A stretch of DNA of 64,000 nucleotides from Thalassobaculum sp. OXR-137 (GTDB lineage: Bacteria > Pseudomonadota > Alphaproteobacteria > Thalassobaculales > Thalassobaculaceae): contig NZ_CP139715.1 in the NCBI RefSeq assembly GCF_034377285.1, forward strand, positions 3,146,001 through 3,210,000, written 5' to 3'. Below the pieces are notes generated by a model that saw only the letters and a program-made list of their open reading frames with translations, did no database searches and had not been told where the DNA came from. Of this stretch, positions 1 to 7,955 are shown in pieces. Made by a program: the position numbers and the translations under genes. Each line of letters opens with the position of its first letter. The stretch's first letter is position 1.

Positions 1-820
1 TCTGGCCGCCGTGATAGTGCCGGCCGTAGGAGATCGTCGGCCAGCCGTAGTTCTTTCCCGCTTCCGGCCGGTTGATCTCGTCGCCGCCCCGCGCGCCGTG
101 CTCGACGATCCAAAGCGCGCCGGTCTCGGGATGGCGGGCGGCTCCCTGCGCGTTGCGGTGGCCGAAGGACCAGAGCTCGCGGGCGCCACCCCGTCCGTCG
201 GCGAACGGATTGTCGGTCGGGATGCTGCCGTCTTCGGCGATCCGCAGCACCGAGCCGGCATGGTCGTCGGGATTCTGCGCCCGCGGCCTGTCGCCGCGAT
301 CGCCGATGGTGAACCAAAGGGTGCCGTCGCCCTTGAACACGATGCGGGATCCGAAATGCCGGGTCGTGTTCGTCGCCGGTGCCATGGAGAAGATCTGGGT
401 GACCTCAGATAGCCGGCTGCCGTCGGAGGAGAGGGTGCCGTGGGCGATCGCGGTTCCGGTCAACCCGTCGCTGCGCGGTTCCGAATAGGAGAAATAGAGC
501 CGGCGGTTCTGGGCGAAATCGGGATGGGCCACGACGTCGAGCAGCCCGCCCTGGCCGGCCGCCCTCACCCGCGGCGCGCCCGCGATTTCCGATTTCGACC
601 CGGTCGACGGATCGGCCAACCACAGGACGCCGTCCCGCTCGGTGATGACCGTCATGCCGTCCGGCAGGAAGGTGACGCCCCAGGGGTGGGCGAGATCGGA
701 CACCCGGGTCTCCGCCGTCAGGGCGCAGGCCTGGGCCCGTTCGGTCTCCTGGGCGTCGGCCAGACCGGGAAGGGCCGCCAGAAGGGGAAGGGCGAGCAAC
801 AGCGAACGGGTCGGGAGCAT
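1..820 (-). CDS. PQQ-dependent aldose sugar dehydrogenase, secreted (3' end outside window)
   Basis: The protein begins with a hydrophobic signal peptide (residues 1 to about 23) and reads into a six-bladed beta-propeller sugar dehydrogenase of the YliI/Asd type. Visible family motifs are HPWG near residue 45, SFGHRNAQG, and EHGARGGDEINRP followed by KNYGWP near residue 250, where family members bind calcium and PQQ. Such enzymes oxidise aldoses in the periplasm and pass electrons to the respiratory chain. The ATG at 820 is preceded by AGGACC. About 273 residues are present; the C-terminal blades lie beyond base 1. The substrate cannot be told from sequence. Confidence 0.9.
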   Translation of the reverse strand, partial: MLPTRSLLLALPLLAALPGLADAQETERAQACALTAETRVSDLAHPWGVTFLPDGMTVITERDGVLWLADPSTGSKSEIAGAPRVRAAGQGGLLDVVAHPDFAQNRRLYFSYSEPRSDGLTGTAIAHGTLSSDGSRLSEVTQIFSMAPATNTTRHFGSRIVFKGDGTLWFTIGDRGDRPRAQNPDDHAGSVLRIAEDGSIPTDNPFADGRGGARELWSFGHRNAQGAARHPETGALWIVEHGARGGDEINRPEAGKNYGWPTISYGRHYHGGQ

Positions 821-890
821 GATGGGTCCTCTCGGCCAGACAACGGGTCTGAAGGAGAGGTGGGGGGCCACTGCCCCCGGTCAACGCCTG

Positions 891-1397
891 CTAGCTCATG
901 TCGGTCAGATCATCGACCGCCCCTTCGAACATTTCCTTGAGTTCCACAACCGCCCCGCCGGCGGGTACCGCGCTCAGCAGGCTCTTCAGCAGTGAGTTCA
1001 GGACCTCAAACAACCGCCGAAGGATCGGGCCGAGAACGGTGCGACGCGAGGGCATGAGCACGTTTGCCGGCTGCCGCACTGCGCCGATTAAGCGTTGGTA
1101 CCAGTAATTCACGACCTTCAGCTTCCGGTTCAGGCTCCGGGGTCGAAGATCGTGGCCATCGATATGCGCCACCGGCATGTCGTGACACCAGTTCTGGCAG
1201 GAGGTGAAGGCCGGTCCGCTGGCCTCATACAGGTCGGAAAGCGGGCGGATCAGCGTCTCTACAAGCAGGTCGGAAAATTCGTTCAGGACCTCGCCGAGAA
1301 AGATGCGGACCTCGCCCACGAACTGGGCGGAGACGTTGCGCACGCCATAAAGGTTATCGGGGGATTCCGGGTCCACGCTGAGTTCGAAGTTCGCCAT
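891..1397 (-). CDS. hypothetical protein, 168 aa
   Basis: I recognise no family. The start at 1397 is chosen because GGAGG lies 8 bases upstream; a longer frame to 1496 has no such site. The product has no signal peptide, two Cys close together (CQNWC, near residue 65) and a leucine-rich amphipathic C-terminal half that could form helices. It is divergent from the D-aminoacylase gene at 1609 and shares with it a 211-base intergenic region holding a 6-bp dyad. Codon use fits the neighbourhood, so it is probably a real gene, but nothing in the context points to a role. Confidence 0.6.
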   Translation of the reverse strand: MANFELSVDPESPDNLYGVRNVSAQFVGEVRIFLGEVLNEFSDLLVETLIRPLSDLYEASGPAFTSCQNWCHDMPVAHIDGHDLRPRSLNRKLKVVNYWYQRLIGAVRQPANVLMPSRRTVLGPILRRLFEVLNSLLKSLLSAVPAGGAVVELKEMFEGAVDDLTDMS

Positions 1398-1480
1398 GTG
1401 CCGATCCTCCAGACCTGGGGCAGGAACCAACTGAATACCTGATGGCCCCCAGACCGGCGCCGAAGTTTGCCACGCCGCAT

Positions 1481-1496
1481 GTGATACAATTATCAC
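1481..1496. promoter_or_regulatory. candidate operator dyad GTGATA-n4-TATCAC
   Basis: Perfect 6-bp inverted repeat with a 4-bp spacer in the divergent intergenic region between 1397 and 1609. TACAAT on the plus strand inside it resembles a -10 box, although I see no convincing -35. The shape fits a GntR- or TetR-type operator. This is inference from symmetry only. Confidence 0.35.
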
Positions 1497-1608
1497 GCGA
1501 TCTGGGCCGGAGCTCCGTGGCCGATCTCCGACGCCATCCGGTGAACCTGCCTTGACTTACCGTCGGCGGCGGGCTGCGATCGGAGCTTGCGAGATTGAGG
1601 AGACGACG

Positions 1609-3060
1609 ATGGCCGGATTGGAACGCTGCGACCTGAAGCTCAGCGGTGGAGAGGTGATCGACGGGACCGGCGCCGCGCGGGTGCGCGCCGACGTGGCGAT
1701 CGTGGACGACCGGATCGTGGCCGTGGGCGACCTGTCCCAGGTCCAGGCCGGCAAGGAGATCGACGTCACCGGCCGGATCGTGGCACCCGGATTCGTCGAC
1801 GTGCACACCCATGACGACCGCGCCTTGCTGTCCAAGCCGACCATGGACATGAAGGTCAGCCAGGGCGTCACCAGTGTCGTCGTCGGCAATTGCGGCATCT
1901 CGCTGGCGCCGCTGGTGATGGACCGCCGCCCGCCGCCGCCGCTCGACCTGCTCGGCACCGAGGAGTGGTGGAAATACGCGACGTTCGAGGCGTTTCTCGG
2001 CGCGGTCGACGATGCCCCGGCCAGCGTGAACGCCGCCTTCCTGGTCGGCCATTCGACCCTGCGCGTCGGCGCGATGGAGGACGTCTACCGCGCCGCCCGG
2101 GCCGACGAGATCAAGACCATGCGGGCCAAGCTGGAGGAGTCGTTGGATGCCGGCGCCTGCGGCTTGTCTACCGGCCTGTTCTACGCGCCGTCCGAGCAGG
2201 CGCCGACCGAGGAGGTGATCGAGATTGCCCGGGCGCTGAAGACCCATGGCGGTCGCTACGTCACCCATATGCGCAACGAGGGCGACGACGTCCTGAAGAG
2301 CCTGGGGGAGACCTTCCTCATCGGCCGCGAGGCCGGGGTGCCGGTGATCGTGTCCCACCACAAGGTGCACGGTAAGAAGAACTTCGGCCGCTCAAAGGAG
2401 ACGCTGGAACTGTTCGAGCGCTATCGCCACAGCCAGAAGATCGGCCTCGACGTCTATCCCTATCACGCGTCCTCCACCGTCCTGAAACCGGACAGCATCG
2501 CCTTCTCGAACCGGGTACTGGTCACCTGGTCCGTGCCGCATCCCGAGCACAAGGGCCGCGATCTGAAGGACATCGCCGACGAATGGGGCGTGGACGTCTA
2601 CGAGGCGGCGGAGCGGCTGCAGCCGGCCGGCGCGATCTACTTCTCCATGGACGAGGACGACGTGCAGCGCATCCTGTCCTATCCGCAGGCGATGTTCGGC
2701 TCCGACGGGCTGCCGCACGATGAATTCCCGCACCCCCGCCTATGGGGGACCTTCCCGCGCATTCTCGGCCACTACTCCCGAGACCTGGGTCTGTTCCCGC
2801 TGGAGGAGGCGGTCCGCCGCATGACGTCGCTCTCGGCGGCTGAGTTCGGCCTGGTCGACCGGGGCGAGGTGACCAAGGGCAAATTCGCCGACATCTGCGT
2901 GTTCGACGCCCGCGACATCATCGACAGCGCCACGTTCGAGGACCCGATGACGCCCGCCGCCGGCATCGACACGGTGATTGTCAATGGCCGCGTGGTCTGG
3001 TCCGAGGGCCGCTCCACCGGCGAACGCTCCGGCCGGGCGCTGCGGCAGGGCCGGGCGTGA
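1609..3060 (+). CDS. N-acyl-D-amino-acid deacylase (amidohydrolase family)
   Basis: 483-residue member of the D-aminoacylase branch of the amidohydrolase superfamily; it hydrolyses N-acyl-D-amino acids, or related N-acyl compounds, to the free amino acid in the cytoplasm. Visible metal-site motifs are HTHDD (His66, His68), the GNCGIS cysteine (Cys95, equivalent to the essential Cys of known D-aminoacylases), THMRNEGDD, VSHHKVHGKKN and GSDGLPHDE. The N-terminal beta segment (VIDGTG) and C-terminal segment (GKFADICVFD) form the usual small beta-sandwich. The ATG at 1609 follows TTGAGGAGACG; an upstream in-frame ATG at 1552 has no ribosome site. It fits the amide-hydrolysing theme of the window. 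Confidence 0.92.
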   Translation: MAGLERCDLKLSGGEVIDGTGAARVRADVAIVDDRIVAVGDLSQVQAGKEIDVTGRIVAPGFVDVHTHDDRALLSKPTMDMKVSQGVTSVVVGNCGISLAPLVMDRRPPPPLDLLGTEEWWKYATFEAFLGAVDDAPASVNAAFLVGHSTLRVGAMEDVYRAARADEIKTMRAKLEESLDAGACGLSTGLFYAPSEQAPTEEVIEIARALKTHGGRYVTHMRNEGDDVLKSLGETFLIGREAGVPVIVSHHKVHGKKNFGRSKETLELFERYRHSQKIGLDVYPYHASSTVLKPDSIAFSNRVLVTWSVPHPEHKGRDLKDIADEWGVDVYEAAERLQPAGAIYFSMDEDDVQRILSYPQAMFGSDGLPHDEFPHPRLWGTFPRILGHYSRDLGLFPLEEAVRRMTSLSAAEFGLVDRGEVTKGKFADICVFDARDIIDSATFEDPMTPAAGIDTVIVNGRVVWSEGRSTGERSGRALRQGRA

Positions 3061-3072
3061 TCCGGGGCGGGG

Positions 3073-3717
3073 TTACTCGACGATATTGACGACGTTGAAG
3101 CGCCGCATTTCTTCGGCGCTCAGCCAATGCATGGTTAGCGAATGGGTGGTGAAGAGCGGGTCGAAGACCTCGATCGACACCCCCATACGCACCACATAGT
3201 GGGCGATCATGCCCGCGGCTATGGCCGATTGCTGTTCGTTGAGCAGAACGATCAGCCGGATCCTGTCATCGACCGACAGGTCGCGGCTGACCAGGATCCG
3301 CTTCAGCTTTCCGATATAATCCGGGCTCATCGCCGCGCTGTGCATATGGACGCCGAGCCGGCCGGTAGGTTCCACCACCCGTAAGGGACCGCCGAGAAAG
3401 GCAAAGAAGCAGGCGCTGGCGCATTCCCTGCCGCGCCGCACCCGCGTCGCGACCTTGGCCTTGCGGAGGATCTGACCGATTTCAAGCCCTTCGACCATCA
3501 CGCCGCCTGGCGATTCCAAGATCGCCTCAAGCAGCACGGTGCGGCTCAGCAGACGTTCCAGCCGCGCCGAATCGCCAGATTCGATCTTACCGTTGAGCGC
3601 GAGGACAGTGCCGTGGGCAGTCTCGGTGATGTCAAAATCAGCAGCGTGGCCTGGTTCTGCGAAAAGGGCCGACAGAAGGGCGAGAGCCGCCGCGCTCCGC
3701 CTCAGGCTTCGACCCAT
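3073..3717 (-). CDS. ClpP/crotonase-fold periplasmic protein (COG3904-like)
   Basis: 214 residues with a signal peptide (1 to about 26). The mature part shows the ClpP-like pattern: ESPGG (68-72) corresponding to the oxyanion-hole loop, ECASACFF with Ser101 at the nucleophile position, and GVHMH (His124, His126). These match the COG3904 group of predicted periplasmic serine proteases related to ClpP and signal-peptide peptidase. The start at 3717 overlaps the end of the upstream lipoprotein gene by 16 bases, so translation is probably coupled. Whether it is an active peptidase is unknown; the family assignment rests on these motifs. Confidence 0.75.
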   Translation of the reverse strand: MGRSLRRSAAALALLSALFAEPGHAADFDITETAHGTVLALNGKIESGDSARLERLLSRTVLLEAILESPGGVMVEGLEIGQILRKAKVATRVRRGRECASACFFAFLGGPLRVVEPTGRLGVHMHSAAMSPDYIGKLKRILVSRDLSVDDRIRLIVLLNEQQSAIAAGMIAHYVVRMGVSIEVFDPLFTTHSLTMHWLSAEEMRRFNVVNIVE

Positions 3718-4178
3718 CGGCCGCCCTTCAGACAGAATTTCTGAGTCTCCGTCTTCTCTTCGCCGGCGAGGTAGTAGACGCTTTGAACGTGCTTGCAGAG
3801 ATCGCCATCCTCGACACTCGCGGGGGAAATCGGTTCCGCATAGCCGCGCACACCGACATTGCTGTCGCTTTTCCACGGGATATGGCCGCCATCATCCGAA
3901 TTTGCCGCTTCGCGGGCGGCGAGCGTAGCCTTCAGCCTATCGGCCTCGTCCAGTTCCCGGCCGACGGCGGCACCGGCGACCGCTCCCACCAGGGCACCGA
4001 TCAGGATGGCGGCGATCCGGCCCTCGCCGCTGCCGAACTGCGCACCGGCCAGCGCGCCCGCTCCGGCGCCCAAAAGCGCACCGCTGGTCTCGCTGTTGCC
4101 GCGTGTCGACTGGCAGGCCGATAGGCCGAGCGACAGGCACAGGGCCGCGGCTACCACACGTTTAGATGTCCGGCTCAT
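3702..4178 (-). CDS. glycine-zipper lipoprotein (17-kDa surface antigen-like)
   Basis: 158 residues. A basic start and hydrophobic stretch end in GLSAC, giving a lipobox with Cys22. Residues 33-75 are a glycine/alanine-rich double zipper (ALLGAGAGALAGAQFG, then ALVGAVAGAAVG) typical of Gly-zipper outer-membrane lipoproteins of the Rickettsia 17-kDa family. The C-terminal 70 residues have two Cys and end in FCLKGGRWVEA. AGGAGGGGAAGA sits directly before the ATG. It is co-transcribed with the ClpP-fold protein that follows, which suggests an envelope function for the pair. Confidence 0.82.
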   Translation of the reverse strand: MSRTSKRVVAAALCLSLGLSACQSTRGNSETSGALLGAGAGALAGAQFGSGEGRIAAILIGALVGAVAGAAVGRELDEADRLKATLAAREAANSDDGGHIPWKSDSNVGVRGYAEPISPASVEDGDLCKHVQSVYYLAGEEKTETQKFCLKGGRWVEA

Positions 4179-4275
4179 TCTTCCCCTCCTTGATCCCAAA
4201 GAAATCATGGCTCTGGGAGTCGCTACCGTCCAGCGTGTTCCGCAAGGGATGGTAGGGGAAAAGGCGGCAGAGCTG

Positions 4276-4848
4276 TCAGAGGTCAAAGGCGTCGCGGATG
4301 GTCGCCGCAGCCGCCTCTGGCGAGAGCGACCCTGTGTAGATCTCCAGATCGTAGCTCCTGCCCGCATGGACGCGCGGATATTGCCAGCGGGCGAGGCCGA
4401 GGCGCCGGTCGCCGCGGGCCGCCTCGCGGGCTTCCAGAACCTCCAGCGGTGCATGTACGCCCACGGTCAGGAAGCGGAAGGGGGCGAGCGCCCGACGGTA
4501 TTCCGCCATGCCGTCGCGCAGGATCACGTCGTCGACGATCACGTTGTTGCCCGCCGCCGCCAGCGCCGCCACGGCGACCGGGATGGCGTCGAACAGCTTT
4601 GCGGCGACCGGTCCGCTGCGTACGGCCACCTCGGGCGGTCCGTCGCTCTCGAGCGGGATGAACTGGACGCCGTCCGGATGGCCGATCAGCCCGGACGGCA
4701 GCATGTCGAAGAACGCGTCCATCTGCACATGCAGGAACGGCTCGCGGGCGATCGCCTGGAACGCCCGCGAGAGGGAGGATTTCCCGGCGCTGCCGACGCC
4801 GTTCAGGAGGATGACGGTGGCGGTCATATCCTGCCTCTGGATGGTCAT
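4276..4848 (-). CDS. P-loop kinase of the chloramphenicol phosphotransferase-like family
   Basis: 190 residues. Walker A (LLNGVGSAGKSS, residues 14-25) is followed by VQMDAFFDMLP, VIVDDVIL, and a GVHAPLEVLEAREAARGDR segment with lid arginines. This layout matches the chloramphenicol 3-O-phosphotransferase-like family of small-molecule kinases; the natural substrate is unknown and resistance should not be assumed. The start at 4848 has GGAGG 6 bases upstream; an alternative ATG at 4827 lies just before the P-loop. Confidence 0.8.
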   Translation of the reverse strand: MTIQRQDMTATVILLNGVGSAGKSSLSRAFQAIAREPFLHVQMDAFFDMLPSGLIGHPDGVQFIPLESDGPPEVAVRSGPVAAKLFDAIPVAVAALAAAGNNVIVDDVILRDGMAEYRRALAPFRFLTVGVHAPLEVLEAREAARGDRRLGLARWQYPRVHAGRSYDLEIYTGSLSPEAAAATIRDAFDL

Positions 4849-4896
4849 GATGCGCCTCCACTCTGGCCATTGGAGCTCAGGCGGTAGGACGGGCGA

Positions 4897-5511
4897 ATGG
4901 TCCGGGTGACGATACTTCTGATCGCGGTGGTCGGTCTTCTTGCGTTTGCACGGCCGGGCTTTGCCGGCGAGCACACGGTCCATCTCGTCAACATCGGGTG
5001 GCACACCGGCATCGCGATGCGCCGGGCCGATATCGATCCCGATCTCATCCCGGAAATCGCCGACCTGCCCGATGCCGAGTGGATCGAGTTCGGCTGGGGC
5101 GACGCCGCCTTCTATCGAGATCCGGACCCGGCAGTCGCCGCCTATTTCAGCGCCGCTTTCATCGAGACACCGGCGGTGATGCACCTGGCGGGTCTGCCGG
5201 CACCGCCGCAGCGGTATTTTCCGAAAGCGGAAATCGTCACCGTGCCCCTCGACGGCGGCAGCTTTCAGAAGCTGCTCGCCCATATCTCGGCCAGCTTCGC
5301 GCGGGCCCAGGGCGAGCGGCTCCCGCCACTGGGGCACGGACTGTACCGGCAGAGCTGGTTCTATGACGCGCTGGGGACGTTTAGCCTGTCCAACACCTGC
5401 AACACCTGGGTGGCACACGCGTTCGCCGCGGCCGGCCTCGACATCGACACCGATCTCAGCCGTGCCAGCACGGTGACGCAGCGGGTGCGGGCCGCGGTGG
5501 CGGCCCGGTGA
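4897..5511 (+). CDS. DUF2459 (urease-associated type) exported protein
   Basis: 204 residues with a signal peptide (1-23, ending FAGE). The family pattern is clear: NIGWHTGI, WIEFGWGDAAFYRDP and, near the C terminus, SNTCNTWVAHAFAAAGL. DUF2459/TIGR02117 proteins have been noted near urease genes in some genomes but have no established activity; the conserved Cys, His and Asp residues would suit a papain-like hydrolase, which is my inference. There is no urease gene here. It is divergent from the kinase gene, with only 48 bases between the starts. Confidence 0.8.
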   Translation: MVRVTILLIAVVGLLAFARPGFAGEHTVHLVNIGWHTGIAMRRADIDPDLIPEIADLPDAEWIEFGWGDAAFYRDPDPAVAAYFSAAFIETPAVMHLAGLPAPPQRYFPKAEIVTVPLDGGSFQKLLAHISASFARAQGERLPPLGHGLYRQSWFYDALGTFSLSNTCNTWVAHAFAAAGLDIDTDLSRASTVTQRVRAAVAAR

Positions 5512-5517
5512 CCCCGT

Positions 5518-6912
5518 CTAGAGTTTCGGCAGCTCGATCGGCATCACGCCTTCGAACGCGGCCGACGCGGTGAGGACCATGTCCTCCCCCCATTTCGGAC
5601 CGACGATCTGCAGGCCGACCGGCAGGCCGCCGACCCGGCCGCAGGGGATCGTGGCGGCCGGCTGCTGGGTGAGGTTGAACGGGTAGGAGAACGGCGTCCA
5701 CTCGGTCCAGCGCTTCATGTTGGAGCCCGGCGGCACCTCGTGGCCGGCCTCGAAGGCGGGCTGCGGCAGGGTCGGGGTCAGCAGCAGGTCGTAGGTCTCG
5801 TGGAACTCGTTCATGGCCGTGCCCATGGCCTCGCGCTGCTTCACCGCGGCGAAATAGTCGAGCAGGGAGTATTTCGCCCCGGCTTCCGCCACTTCCACCA
5901 GGCCCGGGTCGATCAGGGCCTTCTGCTCCTCGCTGAAGGCGGTGAACAGGTTGGCGGCACCGGTGAACCAGTGGGCGGCGAAGATCTCGTGGCTGTTGGG
6001 AAGCGGGCTCTCCACTTCCTCCACGATCGCGCCGAGCTCGCGGAAGACGTCCACGGCCTTGGCCACCAGGGCGGCGACTTCCGGCTGCACGGTGGCGCCG
6101 CCGAGGTCCGGGCTGTAGGCGATCCGCCAGCCGGCCACCGACGGACGCAGGGCGTTGCGGTAGTCCGCCCCTTCATAGGGCACGGCATACCAGTCGCGGG
6201 CGTCCGGCTCGCTCATCACCGTCAGCATCAGGGCGGAATCGGCGACCGTGCGGGTCATCGGGCCGATATGGGCGACCGAGCCGAAGGGCGAGGCCGGATA
6301 GGCCGGGACGCGGCCGAAGGTCGGCTTGATGCCGTAAATGCCGGTATAGCCCGCCGGCATGCGGATGGAGCCGCCGCCATCGGAGCCCTGGTGCAGGGCG
6401 CCCATGCCGGTCGCCGCCGCCACCGCCGCTCCGCCGGAGCTGCCGCCCGGCGTCTTGGTGGGGTCCCAGGGATTGCGGGTGATGCCGGTCAGCGGGCTGT
6501 CGGTGACGCCCTTCCACCCGAATTCCGGGGTGGTCGTCTTGCCGAGCAGGACGGCGCCATGCTCCTTCAGCCGGGCGACGAACGGCGCGTCCACGTTCCA
6601 GGGCCCGTCCTCCTTGACCGTCTTGGAGCCGCGCAGGGTCGACCATCCTTCGGTCAGCGACAGGTCCTTGATCGAGGTCGGCACGCCGTCGACCAGGCCG
6701 ACCGGCTCGCCCTTTGCCCAGCGCGCCTCCGATTCCTTCGCGCTCGCCAGGGCCGACTCGTGATCGACGAGGCGGTAGGCGTTCAGCTTGCCGTTCAGCG
6801 AGTCGATCCGGTCGAGCGCGGCCTTCGTCGCCTCCACCGGGGAAATCGTCTTTCGGGCAAAGCCGTGCAGCAGGTCGGTGGCGGAGAGAAGGGCAAGATC
6901 GGTGCTGGTCAT
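5518..6912 (-). CDS. amidase signature family hydrolase
   Basis: 464 residues, the usual length. The Ser-cisSer-Lys triad is visible: Lys82 in TSIKDLSL, the cis-Ser in TPGGSSGGAAVA (158/159), and the nucleophile Ser182 in GSDGGGSIRMPA. It hydrolyses a carboxamide to acid plus ammonia or amine. It is not next to gatB or gatC, so it is a free-standing catabolic amidase rather than a GatCAB subunit. The start at 6912 follows CGAGGAAAC; further upstream ATGs in frame lack a ribosome site. The amide it cuts is unknown. Confidence 0.92.
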   Translation of the reverse strand: MTSTDLALLSATDLLHGFARKTISPVEATKAALDRIDSLNGKLNAYRLVDHESALASAKESEARWAKGEPVGLVDGVPTSIKDLSLTEGWSTLRGSKTVKEDGPWNVDAPFVARLKEHGAVLLGKTTTPEFGWKGVTDSPLTGITRNPWDPTKTPGGSSGGAAVAAATGMGALHQGSDGGGSIRMPAGYTGIYGIKPTFGRVPAYPASPFGSVAHIGPMTRTVADSALMLTVMSEPDARDWYAVPYEGADYRNALRPSVAGWRIAYSPDLGGATVQPEVAALVAKAVDVFRELGAIVEEVESPLPNSHEIFAAHWFTGAANLFTAFSEEQKALIDPGLVEVAEAGAKYSLLDYFAAVKQREAMGTAMNEFHETYDLLLTPTLPQPAFEAGHEVPPGSNMKRWTEWTPFSYPFNLTQQPAATIPCGRVGGLPVGLQIVGPKWGEDMVLTASAAFEGVMPIELPKL

Positions 6913-7002
6913 CGGAACGTTTCCTCGGCTCGAAGGCTTCATCGCGGCGTCAACCAAACCTTATGAATCTCGGTGCTAGCGTGTCGAGCAGGAACAGCCC
7001 TC

Positions 7003-7515
7003 ATGGATGCGATCACAATGGCCATCGACACCTCCCAACTGACCCGGACCGAGCTCTGGCAGTTGCTGACCCTCTGGCGCAACGGCCGGCATGGCCGCGA
7101 TATTCCTGCCGTCGGCGGGCTGTGCCCGGTCGATGTGGCGCCGTTCCTCGGCCATATCGTCATCGTCGAGGTGGAAGAGCGTACCGATCGGATCCGCTTC
7201 CTGCAGATGGGTCGGGAGCTGACGCCGGTCTTCGGCGAGGACATGGTCGGCCGCTATCTCGACCAGATGCCCCTCGCCCTGCGCGGCCATGTCGAGGAAT
7301 CCTACCGGACCATGATGGCCGAACGCGCGCCGCAATATGCCGAGTTCGAGGTCGCCGGCGACAGCTGGATGGTTATCTTCGAACGGCTGATGCTGCCGTT
7401 CTGCGACCCGGCCACGGATCGTGTGGCCGGGGCCATGGTCGCGATCTATCCGCGCATCTCGATCCGCAAGCGGGCCACCGAGGCGGATCGCGCCGAAGAG
7501 AGCGTTGCCGCCTGA
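7003..7515 (+). CDS. PAS-like domain protein (PAS_5 type)
   Basis: 170 residues, a single predicted sensory fold. The pattern of an N-terminal helix (LTRTELWQLLTLWR), then DVAPFLGHIVIVEVE, RIRFLQMGRELTPVFGEDMVGRYL and a C-terminal GAMVAIYPRIS strand matches the alphaproteobacterial PAS_5 family, whose members usually lack any output domain. The ATG at 7003 follows AGGAACAGCCCTC; an alternative is 7018. A second protein of the same general type lies at 55810. No partner kinase is adjacent. Confidence 0.65.
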   Translation: MDAITMAIDTSQLTRTELWQLLTLWRNGRHGRDIPAVGGLCPVDVAPFLGHIVIVEVEERTDRIRFLQMGRELTPVFGEDMVGRYLDQMPLALRGHVEESYRTMMAERAPQYAEFEVAGDSWMVIFERLMLPFCDPATDRVAGAMVAIYPRISIRKRATEADRAEESVAA

Positions 7516-7524
7516 CGGCGCCCG

Positions 7525-7914
7525 TCAGCCGATCGGCTTGGGCCAGCTCGGGTCGCGGAACTCCTGGATCTCGAAGCGGTAGCTCTCCAGACCCCGGAAG
7601 AAGGCGGAGTAGACATTGAACCGCTCGCTGAGTTCCGGAGGGGCCTCGAACTCGACGCCCCGGCTCTTCAGGGTCTCGTAGGCCGCGTCCGCATCGCTCA
7701 CCACAAAGGAATAGGTCACGGCCGGGTTCTCGGCCGGCGGCCGGTTCGTGCACACGCCCAGGAAGGCGTTCGGCGCCGCCTCGTAGATGTGGCAGAGGTC
7801 GAACTGGTTCAGTGCCAGTTTCAGGCCGACCTTGTCGCGCAGGAAGGCCGATCCCGAGGCGAGGTCGCTGGTGTACAGGAACGTGACCTGCTGCTGGATG
7901 ATGAACGGGGACAT
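7525..7914 (-). CDS. VOC (glyoxalase/bleomycin-resistance fold) protein
   Basis: 129 residues with a single VOC module: TFLYTSDLASGSAFLRDKVGL at the N terminus, TYSFVVSDADAAYETLKSRGVEFEAPP in the second beta-alpha unit, and YRFEIQEFRDPSWP at the end. Such proteins are metal-dependent lyases, dioxygenases or binding proteins. AGGAG lies 6 bases before the ATG. It sits just downstream of mnmC on the same strand (41 bases), but a functional link is unlikely. Confidence 0.82.
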   Translation of the reverse strand: MSPFIIQQQVTFLYTSDLASGSAFLRDKVGLKLALNQFDLCHIYEAAPNAFLGVCTNRPPAENPAVTYSFVVSDADAAYETLKSRGVEFEAPPELSERFNVYSAFFRGLESYRFEIQEFRDPSWPKPIG

Positions 7915-7955
7915 TCGGGGCTCCTATGTCGTTGGTGCGGCGGCTGCGTGCCCGG

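Noticed and set aside
4276-4848. Chloramphenicol resistance gene
   Set aside because: Family resemblance only; the fold covers many small-molecule kinases and there is no resistance context.
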